Of a DNA stretch of 9,767 nucleotides, positions 1-4,893 are shown piece after piece. The position numbers were made by a program, and so were the translations under genes. Source of the DNA: Clostridia bacterium (GTDB lineage Bacteria > Bacillota_A > Clostridia > Oscillospirales > SIG627); the NCBI GenBank assembly GCA_017508505.1, contig JAFVYT010000190.1, forward strand, positions 1 through 9,767, written 5' to 3'. The notes beneath the pieces are model-generated. The model saw only the letters and a list, made by a program, of their open reading frames with translations. It ran no database searches and was not told where the DNA came from. Numbering within the stretch: position 1 is the stretch's first letter; every line of letters starts with the position of its first letter.

Positions 1-13
1 CCACTTAAAAAAT

Positions 14-34
14 AAGGCTTGTTTCCAAGCTTTT
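14..34 (+). other. short hairpin upstream of tRNA-Met, weak terminator or processing stem
   Basis: An 8-bp stem (14-21 with 26-33, one G·T pair, loop TTTC) ends in a short T run. The first three bases of the window read CCA and could be the 3' end of an upstream tRNA, but only those three bases are visible, so this is a guess. No promoter is seen between position 1 and the tRNA-Met, so that tRNA is probably transcribed from upstream. The hairpin would then be a leaky terminator or an RNA-processing stem. Confidence 0.35.
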
Positions 35-40
35 ATATAC

Positions 41-117
41 GGCGGAATAGCTCAGTTGGCTAGAGCATCCGGTTCATACCCGGCAGGTCGTTGGTTCAAA
101 TCCGACTTCCGCTACCA
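41..117 (+). tRNA. tRNA-Met(CAU), elongator type
   Basis: This is a 77-nt cloverleaf with encoded CCA at 115-117. The acceptor arm GGCGGAA pairs with TTCCGCT (G1·T72 wobble), the T arm GTTGG pairs with CCGAC around TTCAAAT, and the D arm is standard. The anticodon CAT lies at 75-77 in loop TTCATAC. Position 1 is paired, and the three G-C anticodon-stem pairs that mark initiator tRNA are not present in that form, so this is not the initiator. The top anticodon-stem pair (T27/C43) looks mismatched. CAU could also be a lysidine-modified tRNA-Ile2, but the body resembles Firmicute elongator tRNA-Met. Confidence 0.95.
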
Positions 118-151
118 AAAAATAAGACAGTCAATCGACTGTCTTATTTTT
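118..151 (+). terminator. rho-independent terminator after tRNA-Met
   Basis: A perfect 15-bp inverted repeat (118-132 with 137-151, loop AATC) starts at the base after the tRNA CCA end. Its 3' arm ends in a T run and its 5' arm begins with an A run, so it could act in both directions. It marks the left edge of the accessory island, because the hairpin array begins three bases later. Confidence 0.85.
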
Positions 152-153
152 AT

Positions 154-302
154 CCAATCCGAAGGATTGGCATGGCATCACCCGAAGGGTGTATGGAATC
201 AGTCGCTTTGCGACTGTATGGCATCACGCGCCAGCGTGCATCCCCCTGCGGCTTGATGATATACCGCAACAAGTTGCGGATGATATACAATGCTTCGCAT
301 TG
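154..302. repeat. modular array of small hairpins upstream of the GNAT gene
   Basis: At least six small stem-loops follow one another: 154-170 (7 bp, loop GAA), 179-191 (5 bp, GAA), 200-216 (7 bp, TTT), 225-238 (5 bp, GCCA), 264-279 (7 bp, AA) and 288-302 (6 bp, TTC). Stem sequences differ from unit to unit but each pairs perfectly. Linkers recur: CATGGCATCA, TATGGAAT and TATGGCATCA on the left, GATGATATAC and ATGATATAC on the right. On the opposite strand the left linkers read TGATGCCATA, close to TGATGATATAC, so the two halves are the same unit in opposite orientation meeting near 239-258. In the left half the UUCG-type loops are read on the minus strand. No convincing ORF lies here. The function is unknown. 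Confidence 0.8.
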
Positions 303-328
303 ATTTGTTTGCGAAAGTGTGATAAAAT
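300..328 (+). promoter_or_regulatory. promoter of the GNAT gene
   Basis: A -35 box TTGATT (300-305) and a -10 box TAAAAT (323-328) are separated by 17 nt, with an extended -10 TG at 320-321. The -35 box uses the last bases of the sixth hairpin of the upstream array, so the array end and the promoter are physically joined. This predicts a start near 335 and a short leader to the SD at 356-359. Confidence 0.65.
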
Positions 329-346
329 TAACTCATCGATAGATAA

Positions 347-358
347 GAATTTGACGAG
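347..358 (+). repeat. 12-nt direct repeat, left copy (GAATTTGACGAG)
   Basis: GAATTTGACGAG occurs here, just before the GNAT start codon and overlapping its SD, and again exactly at 782-793 shortly after the stop codon. The two copies bracket the gene. They may be a recombination or duplication footprint of a gene cassette, or the second may be the remnant leader of a lost neighbouring gene. Confidence 0.6.
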
Positions 359-364
359 GTGACT

Positions 365-769
365 ATGAATATCACTCCTACCGAAAACGAAATCAAATAT
401 ATACGAGAAGAGCTCAATCAATTCAATAATGAGAGAGTCGGCGAGGATGGTCATACACCTCTAAACATCGTGGAATATGACACCAACGGCAATATTATTG
501 GTGGTATTCTCGGTGGCACTTATTGGGGGTGGATGTATGTAGATATTCTTTGGGTACACGAAAACCACCGCTATAAAGGCATTGGTTCAAAGCTCTTGCG
601 TGAAGCCGAAAAAGAAGCTGTTCGCAGAGGTTGCCATCACGTTCATCTTGATACAATGAGTTGGCAAGCTCCCGAATTTTATCAAAGGCACGGGTATGAA
701 GTGATTGGCATTCTTCCCGATATTCCGAATGGCAATCAAAAATATCTGCTTATGAAAGCATTGAGATAA
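365..769 (+). CDS. GNAT family N-acetyltransferase
   Basis: The 134-aa product is a single GNAT domain, expected to transfer an acetyl group from acetyl-CoA to an amine; the substrate is unknown. Visible hallmarks are a central beta strand WMYVDILWVHENH, the acetyl-CoA pyrophosphate-binding loop RYKGIG (residues 69-74) leading into the helix SKLLREAEKEAVRRG, and the motif B region APEFYQRHGYEVIG (102-115). The length is normal for a one-domain GNAT. The ATG at 365 is preferred over the in-frame GTG at 359 because GAGG (356-359) sits 5 nt upstream of it. The gene has its own promoter and terminator, is visibly more AT-rich than the GC-rich operons downstream, and sits alone between hairpin arrays. 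This suggests horizontal acquisition. It could be a small-molecule detoxification or resistance enzyme or a protein acetylase; the sequence does not decide. Confidence 0.88.
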   Translation: MNITPTENEIKYIREELNQFNNERVGEDGHTPLNIVEYDTNGNIIGGILGGTYWGWMYVDILWVHENHRYKGIGSKLLREAEKEAVRRGCHHVHLDTMSWQAPEFYQRHGYEVIGILPDIPNGNQKYLLMKALR

Positions 770-781
770 ACAATCAAATTG

Positions 782-793
782 GAATTTGACGAG
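782..793 (+). repeat. 12-nt direct repeat, right copy (GAATTTGACGAG)
   Basis: This exact copy of the sequence at 347-358 lies 12 nt past the GNAT stop codon. It is followed by CAGCATAAATGG rather than by a usable SD and start codon. From here to the terminator at 863 no gene is seen, only the small hairpin CTGC-N6-GCAG at 848-861. Confidence 0.6.
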
Positions 794-862
794 CAGCATA
801 AATGGTGTACTTTTAGTCGTTCTTACCTACCTTTACACACCTTTTTACTGCTCTTTCGCAGC

Positions 863-902
863 AAAAAACGCACTTTTGTCTACTGACAAAGGTGCGTTTT
901 TT
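863..902 (+). terminator. strong terminator downstream of the GNAT gene
   Basis: An 18-bp stem (863-880 with 885-902, one T·G pair, loop TACT) starts with six A and ends with six T, so it can work on both strands. It closes the GNAT unit before the second hairpin array. Confidence 0.85.
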
Positions 903-903
903 G

Positions 904-1009
904 AATGATGTTTGCCTTCGGCAAATGATGTCGTTTTACTAATGATGCCGCTGACGCTAATGATGTCGGCTTCGCCTAATGTTTTGTGGCAAACATCGCA
1001 TCATTGCGA
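904..1009 (+). repeat. second hairpin array with periodic AATGATG linkers
   Basis: AATGATG recurs at 904, 924, 941 and 959, with a degenerate TAATG at 977, giving steps of about 17 to 20 nt. Between copies lie short, differing inserts: 911-925 (TTTGCC-TTC-GGCAAA, a UUCG-type loop), 931-939 (degenerate), 948-957 (no clear stem) and 968-976 (GGC-TTC-GCC). A further hairpin, TCGCA-TCAT-TGCGA, lies at 996-1009. The architecture matches the array at 154-302 but with a shorter linker. No supported ORF lies here. From 1010 to the glpP promoter I see only a possible weak CGTTTT/AAAACG stem (1022-1039). Confidence 0.7.
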
Positions 1010-1049
1010 CCAACGGAATCACGTTTTGCGAAAAAAACGAAAGAAATCC

Positions 1050-1078
1050 TTGCATTTTTCATTTTGCTGTGCTACAAT
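1050..1078 (+). promoter_or_regulatory. promoter of the glpP operon
   Basis: TTGCAT (1050-1055) and TACAAT (1073-1078) are 17 nt apart, with an extended -10 TG at 1070-1071. Transcription should start near 1085 and read through glpP toward the glycerol-3-phosphate dehydrogenase genes. Confidence 0.8.
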
Positions 1079-1090
1079 GCGGAGCATAAG

Positions 1091-1104
1091 GGCTCTGCAG
1101 AGCC
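1091..1104. promoter_or_regulatory. 14-bp perfect palindrome in the glpP 5' leader
   Basis: GGCTCTGCAGAGCC is a perfect palindrome 12 nt after the -10 box, just downstream of the likely start site. It could be an operator for a dimeric repressor blocking promoter escape, or a leader hairpin ending 13 nt before the SD (GGAGG, 1118-1122). No regulator for it is visible nearby. Confidence 0.4.
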
Positions 1105-1127
1105 GATGAAATGGGACGGAGGATGAG

Positions 1128-1688
1128 ATGAAGGGAAGCGAGCTTCTGGAAAAAATGGAGATCTGCCCCGTCATTGCCGCCGTTCACGAGGATCGCTTTG
1201 AGGATGCATTGGCATCTCCGTCGGAGATCATTTTCCTTCTGGAGGGAAGCGTGATGACCCTCGGGGAACGAATCCGTCGCACCCACGAAAGGGGAAAGCG
1301 GATCCTGATTCATCTGGACCTGGTCAAGGGCATCGGCAAGGATCGACAGGGCGTGGAATTCGTTTTGTCCTTGGGAGCCGACGGGATCATCAGTACCCGT
1401 GCCGCCCTGATCAAAAGTGCAAGGGAGCTTGGTCTGCTTGCCATTCAGCGGTGCTTCGCGCTGGATTCTCAGGGGCTCGGCAGCATCAAGGAGATGATTG
1501 AGGTCGCAAAGCCCGATTTTATTGAGATTATGCCCGGGGTGATCGAAAAGGTGATCTGTGCCTTTTCCTCGGAAAAGACCCCCGTCATCGCAGGAGGCCT
1601 GATCGAGACCAAGGCCGAGGTGCTCGCCGCACTTCGCCACGGTGCCGTGGCCGTATCTACGGGAAAGAAGGAGCTTTGGAGCCTTTGA
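1128..1688 (+). CDS. glpP: glycerol-3-phosphate-responsive antiterminator GlpP
   Basis: The 186-aa product belongs to the GlpP family (Pfam G3P_antiterm), cytosolic TIM-barrel-like proteins. In Bacillus subtilis GlpP binds glycerol-3-phosphate and the leader RNA of glp genes and prevents termination. Visible family segments are PVIAAV near the start, HLDLVKGIGKD (62-72), DGIISTR (85-91), QRCFALDS (107-114), PDFIEIMPG (129-137), PVIAGGLI (152-159) and GAVAVSTG (172-179). The length is typical. The ATG follows GGAGG (1118-1122) at 5 nt spacing. It is the first gene of the operon, and the next gene is separated from it by a terminator-like structure, the arrangement expected if GlpP controls read-through into the dehydrogenase genes. 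Identification is by motif recall, not a search. Confidence 0.95.
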   Translation: MKGSELLEKMEICPVIAAVHEDRFEDALASPSEIIFLLEGSVMTLGERIRRTHERGKRILIHLDLVKGIGKDRQGVEFVLSLGADGIISTRAALIKSARELGLLAIQRCFALDSQGLGSIKEMIEVAKPDFIEIMPGVIEKVICAFSSEKTPVIAGGLIETKAEVLAALRHGAVAVSTGKKELWSL

Positions 1689-1707
1689 TCCCATAAACAA
1701 TTGAATA

Positions 1708-1780
1708 TTCCGAAGAGTAATCAGAGAAACGGAAGAAAAACGGGTATCCCATACCCGCTTTATTGCCGGTTCTTTTTTTA
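1708..1780 (+). promoter_or_regulatory. putative GlpP-controlled terminator/antiterminator between glpP and the dehydrogenase
   Basis: The terminator form is an outer stem AGAAACGG (1725-1732) with CCGGTTCT (1766-1773, one A·G mismatch) enclosing a 7-bp hairpin CGGGTAT/ATACCCG (1741-1757), followed by seven T (1773-1779). An alternative stem TTCCG (1708-1712) with CGGAA (1730-1734) uses three bases of the outer stem, so the two folds exclude each other. The element sits just downstream of glpP and upstream of the dehydrogenase, matching the known leader position for GlpP antitermination in Bacillus. The terminator is directly visible; the switch and GlpP binding are inference. Confidence 0.65.
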
Positions 1781-1806
1781 TTTTATCAAAAAAAGGAGGA
1801 TTATGT

Positions 1807-3174
1807 ATGTACGACGTTGTGATCGTGGGAGCAGGGGTCATCGGCGGGATGGTCGCCCGCGAGCTCTCCCGTTATCAGGCCTCGGTTTGCCTTTTGGAAA
1901 AGGAAAACGACGTGGCGATGGGGGCCTCCGGAGCAAACTCCGGCATCATCCACGCAGGGTACGATCCGAAGCCGGGTACCCTCAAGGCGGAAATGAACGT
2001 AAAAGGGGCCCCGCTTCTTTACCGTGCCGCAAGGGAGCTGGGGGTTCCGTTTCGGAAAAACGGTGCCTTGGTCTGCGCCTTTTCCCAAGAGGAGGAGCGC
2101 GCTCTGGAGGCACTGTATCACCGCGGGGTGGAAAACGGCGTTTGGGGTCTGCATCTTTTGACGGGCAGGGAGGTGCGCGCTCTGGAGCCCGCCCTTTCCC
2201 GGGAGATCACCCTCGCCCTTCACGTGCCCTCATCGGGGATCATTTGCCCCTACGGGCTGACCCTTGCCGCCGTGGGCAATGCCATGGACAACGGGGTGGA
2301 GCTTCTGCGAGGCTTTCAGGTCTCCGGGATCGAAAAAAAGGAGGACGCATTCGTCCTTACCTCCGAGGATAAAAGAGAGGTGCGCGGACGCTATCTGATC
2401 AATTGCGCGGGCCTCGGTGCCGATGGGATCGCCCGTCTTGCGGGGGACGGCTTCTTTTCTCTGATTCCGCGAAAGGGAGAGTATCTGCTTCTGGACAAGG
2501 CCGCAGGGGGACTTGTGAGTCATACGGTCTTTCAGGTTCCCGGAAAGGAAGGCAAGGGCGTGCTCGTGTCCCCCACCGTGGACGGAAATCTCCTCCTCGG
2601 CCCCACCGCCGATCCGACCTCGGATCGAACCGATAAGGATACGAGCCCTTCGGGAATGGATCGGGTGATCACCCTTTCCCGAAAAAGCGTTCCCTCGGTG
2701 CCGATTCCCCAAACCGTGACCGGCTTTGCGGGGCTTCGTGCTTCGGAGGCGGCGGGGGATTTCATCGTGGCCGCCTCGGGGAAGGTGGCAGGACTTCTGA
2801 ACGTTGCCGCCATCGACTCTCCCGGTCTCAGCTCCTGCGTCAGCATTGCCCGTCGGGTGCTGGAGATCTTAAAGGAAATGGGCGGAAGCTGGGAGAAAAA
2901 GGAGCATTGGAATCCCCGCCGCACGTCCCCGACCGCCTTTCGGGAAATGAGCGACGAGGAAAAGAACGCCGTCATCCGCTCGGATCCCGCCTACGGCAGG
3001 ATCGTGTGCCGCTGTGAGGGGATCAGCGAGGGAGAGATCCGCGCCGCCATCCGTCAGAATCCCCCCGCTCGGGATCTGGACGGAGTCAAGCGCCGCACCC
3101 GCTCGGGAATGGGTCGGTGTCAGGGTGGCTTACCCCCCTTGTGGTACGGCTTCTGGCGGAGGAAATGGGCGTAG
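1807..3174 (+). CDS. glpA: FAD-dependent glycerol-3-phosphate dehydrogenase (GlpA-like), C-terminus frameshifted
   Basis: This is an FAD-dependent DAO-fold dehydrogenase (COG0579/GlpA-like) expected to oxidise sn-glycerol-3-phosphate to dihydroxyacetone phosphate. The N-terminus shows the dinucleotide-binding motif VIVGAGVIGG (residues 6-14) and GASGANSGIIHAGYD (39-53). The C-terminus begins a BFD-like [2Fe-2S] domain with CRC (C401, C403) and GRCQGG (C438). The start is the ATG at 1807, 6 nt after AGGAGGA; the ATG at 1803 is in another frame. The frame ends at 3174 with a tail unlike the family (LPPLWYGFWRR), while the expected continuation is in another frame up to 3239. The expected fourth cysteine, in CQGGFC, is absent. 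As written the protein is 455 aa; the repaired gene would encode about 478 and overlap the next start codon. A decayed or mis-assembled 3' end is likely. Related oxidases such as LhgO are an alternative, but glpP supports G3P. Confidence 0.88.
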   Translation: MYDVVIVGAGVIGGMVARELSRYQASVCLLEKENDVAMGASGANSGIIHAGYDPKPGTLKAEMNVKGAPLLYRAARELGVPFRKNGALVCAFSQEEERALEALYHRGVENGVWGLHLLTGREVRALEPALSREITLALHVPSSGIICPYGLTLAAVGNAMDNGVELLRGFQVSGIEKKEDAFVLTSEDKREVRGRYLINCAGLGADGIARLAGDGFFSLIPRKGEYLLLDKAAGGLVSHTVFQVPGKEGKGVLVSPTVDGNLLLGPTADPTSDRTDKDTSPSGMDRVITLSRKSVPSVPIPQTVTGFAGLRASEAAGDFIVAASGKVAGLLNVAAIDSPGLSSCVSIARRVLEILKEMGGSWEKKEHWNPRRTSPTAFREMSDEEKNAVIRSDPAYGRIVCRCEGISEGEIRAAIRQNPPARDLDGVKRRTRSGMGRCQGGLPPLWYGFWRRKWA

Positions 3175-3239
3175 GGTGCTGCGAAATTACCAAAAAAGGC
3201 GGAGCATCCCGCCTACTGGAAGGGAGGATCGGAGAATGA
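3133..3239 (+). pseudogene. glpA: displaced C-terminal segment of the GlpA-like dehydrogenase
   Basis: In the frame that ends with TGA at 3237-3239 the translation reads PLVVRLLAEEMGV, then an EITKKGG motif and a RLLEG-type tail, the usual end of this family. It joins the upstream frame only if about 4 nt are restored at 3130-3133: inserting CTGC after GGCTT would give GGFCTPLVV, including the missing Fe-S cysteine. The restored stop codon overlaps the next gene's ATG as ATGA (3236-3239), the same coupling seen at the following junction. The displaced reading frame has no internal stop. Confidence 0.8.
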
Positions 3240-4474
3240 GGCAGTGTGAGGTTGCGGTGATCGGCGCAGGCCCCGCAGGGCTTGCGGCGGCGGTGGCGGC
3301 GTATGATCGTGGCGCAAGAGACGTGGTGATTCTGGATCGGGAGGCTCACCCCGGCGGGGTGCTGAACCAATGCATCCATCCGGGCTTCGGCCTGCATCGC
3401 TTGGGGCAGGAGCTAACGGGGCCGGAGTACGCGGCGTGGGATGAAAGGGCCGTGCGGGAGCGAAGCATTCCGATCCTGACCGGGACCACCGTTCTCTCTC
3501 TTTCCCGAGACCGCGTGATCAAGGCCACGGGAGGTCAGGGGATCTTTCATCTAAAGGCGAAATCGGTCGTTTTGGCGATGGGCTGTCGGGAGCGGAGCCG
3601 CGGTGCTCTGCGCATCCCCGGGAGCCGTCCTGCGGGAATATACAGTGCGGGTACCGCACAAAAATGGATGAACTGCGAGGGCTTTTCGGTGGGAAAGCGG
3701 GTGGTCATCCTCGGGTCGGGAGACATCGGTCTGATCATGGCCCGCAGAATGGCGCTTTCCGGCGCTACGGTTCTGGAGGTGTGTGAGGTGATGCCCTATT
3801 CCGGGGGCTTGAGGCGAAACATCGTCCAGTGTCTGGAGGATTTCGGCATCCCCCTGCATCTGTCTACCACCGTAGCCCAAATTCACGGACGTGAGCGTCT
3901 GGAGGGGGTGACGCTGGTTCAGGTGGATTCCGATCGGCGTCCCATCCCGGGGACGGAGCGCTATCTTTCCTGCGATACGCTTTTGTTGTCCTGTGGGCTG
4001 ATCCCCGAAAACGAGCTGACCCATGCCGCAGGAATCCTGCTGGAGCCGAAAACGGGCGGTGCGACGGTCAACGAGCTGGGAGAAACCGAGGCAGAGGGGA
4101 TTTTTGCCTGCGGAAACGTTCTCCACGTGCACGACCTTGTGGACTACGTCTCTGCCGAGGCGGAGCGGGCGGGACGGGGAGCGGCCGATTTTGCCTTGGG
4201 CAAAACGGAAAAGATGCCCCGGGTTGAAACCCGTGCGGGAGAGGGGATCCGCTACGTCATTCCCCAAAGGATTCCGCAGCAAGGGGAGACGACCCTGTTT
4301 TTCCGCGTGGCATCTCCTGTCAAGAACGGAGCGTTCGTATGCCGCTGCGGTGGCCGCGTTTTGACAAGGCGCCCCTTCCTGTCCGCCGCTCCGGGAGAAA
4401 TGGAGAAGCTGGTGCTTCCCGCGGAAGGATTGCGGGAGGAGGGCGTTGAGGTATTCATGGAGGTGAAAAAATGA
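3236..4474 (+). CDS. FAD/NAD(P)-dependent oxidoreductase, second subunit of the GlpA-like/DUF1667 set
   Basis: The 412-aa product is a two-dinucleotide-binding-domain flavoprotein of the COG0446 type. It has an N-terminal FAD Rossmann motif GAGPAG (10-15), GGVLNQC with C46, AMGCRERSRGALRIPG (114-129), a second Rossmann motif GSGDIG (160-165) for NAD(P), and the late FAD motif GIFACGNVLHVHDLVDYVS (288-306). No membrane segment is seen. In Clostridia this protein usually sits between a GlpA-like dehydrogenase and a DUF1667 protein, and likely passes electrons from G3P oxidation to NAD or another carrier; that role is inferred from context. The ATG at 3236 has GGAGG at 3223-3227, 8 nt upstream. 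Upstream in-frame starts back to 3014 lie in the dehydrogenase coding region and are rejected. Its TGA overlaps the next ATG (4471-4474), indicating translational coupling. It is not the membrane-anchored GlpB of E. coli. Confidence 0.9.
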   Translation: MRQCEVAVIGAGPAGLAAAVAAYDRGARDVVILDREAHPGGVLNQCIHPGFGLHRLGQELTGPEYAAWDERAVRERSIPILTGTTVLSLSRDRVIKATGGQGIFHLKAKSVVLAMGCRERSRGALRIPGSRPAGIYSAGTAQKWMNCEGFSVGKRVVILGSGDIGLIMARRMALSGATVLEVCEVMPYSGGLRRNIVQCLEDFGIPLHLSTTVAQIHGRERLEGVTLVQVDSDRRPIPGTERYLSCDTLLLSCGLIPENELTHAAGILLEPKTGGATVNELGETEAEGIFACGNVLHVHDLVDYVSAEAERAGRGAADFALGKTEKMPRVETRAGEGIRYVIPQRIPQQGETTLFFRVASPVKNGAFVCRCGGRVLTRRPFLSAAPGEMEKLVLPAEGLREEGVEVFMEVKK

Positions 4475-4824
4475 AGCGAAGTCTGATTTGCACCGTTTGC
4501 CCGAGAGGCTGTGAGATGGTGGCCGAGTGGGGAGAGGGAGTGTTTTCGGTGAGCGGAAATTTTTGCCCTCGGGGAAGGGCTTTTGCCGAGGCGGAGTGCA
4601 TCCGTCCCGTGCGCACCCTGACCGCCGCCGTTCCCATTGCGGGACGGGAGGGGGAAATGCTCAGCGTAAAGACCCTTCGCCCCATTCCGAAGGAGCGGCT
4701 TTTGGAGGCCGCGGCGGAGCTATACCGCATTCGGGTCACGCCTCCCGTGCGCATCGGAGACGTGGTAGCAGAGGATCTCTTCGGCTCCCCCGTGGTTGCA
4801 ACGAAAAATTTGTCTGTAAAGTGA
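4471..4824 (+). CDS. DUF1667 Cys-rich protein
   Basis: This 117-aa protein matches the DUF1667/COG3862 pattern. Cysteines at 7, 10 and 14 (CTVCPRGC) and 32 (FCPRG) form a CxxCxxxC...C arrangement resembling a [4Fe-4S] or metal site, with another cysteine at 43. The C-terminal part holds the conserved LRPIPKERLLEAAAEL stretch and ends in a GSPVVATKNLSV segment. It is the third member of the GlpA-like/FAD-NAD/DUF1667 set found in anaerobic Firmicutes and presumably acts as an electron-transfer or assembly partner; this is inferred, as no activity is established to my knowledge. It has an SD GGAGG at 4459-4463 and a 4-nt overlap with the upstream gene. No clear terminator follows; the araM promoter begins 10 nt past its stop codon. 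Confidence 0.92.
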   Translation: MKRSLICTVCPRGCEMVAEWGEGVFSVSGNFCPRGRAFAEAECIRPVRTLTAAVPIAGREGEMLSVKTLRPIPKERLLEAAAELYRIRVTPPVRIGDVVAEDLFGSPVVATKNLSVK

Positions 4825-4834
4825 CTTCGTGCCG

Positions 4835-4863
4835 TTGAAAAAAACGCTGCGGCGTGATATGAT
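4835..4863 (+). promoter_or_regulatory. promoter of the araM-like gene
   Basis: TTGAAA (4835-4840) and TATGAT (4858-4863) are 17 nt apart, with an extended -10 TG at 4855-4856. It gives the G1P dehydrogenase gene its own transcription start near 4870, in addition to any read-through from the glp operon. Confidence 0.75.
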
Positions 4864-4893
4864 GGAAAAAGAAACGAAAAAAGAGGAGTGCTT

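Noticed and set aside
41..117. Initiator tRNA-fMet
   Set aside because: The first acceptor pair is formed and the anticodon stem lacks the initiator G-C triplet pattern, so it was called elongator tRNA-Met.
154..302. CRISPR array
   Set aside because: The constant parts are short linkers of about 8 to 10 nt and the variable parts are self-complementary hairpins. There is no fixed-length repeat, no spacer of regular size and no cas gene.
224..454. A minus-strand frame across the hairpin array and GNAT start
   Set aside because: Its translation is made of array hairpins and the antisense of GNAT, with no start signal.
154..1009. Integron attC sites or an insertion sequence around the GNAT gene
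   Set aside because: No integrase or transposase, no R/L-box pattern and no terminal inverted repeats are visible. Only hairpin arrays and a 12-nt direct repeat are present.
1059..1841. A 260-codon minus-strand frame opposite glpP
   Set aside because: It is the shadow of glpP codon bias; it covers the glp promoter and terminator and shows no domain.
3130..3141. Programmed -1 frameshift on the C6 run as the main explanation for the split dehydrogenase
   Set aside because: A slip would restore the tail but not the conserved fourth cysteine, and no flanking stimulatory structure is evident. A small deletion or assembly error explains the data better.
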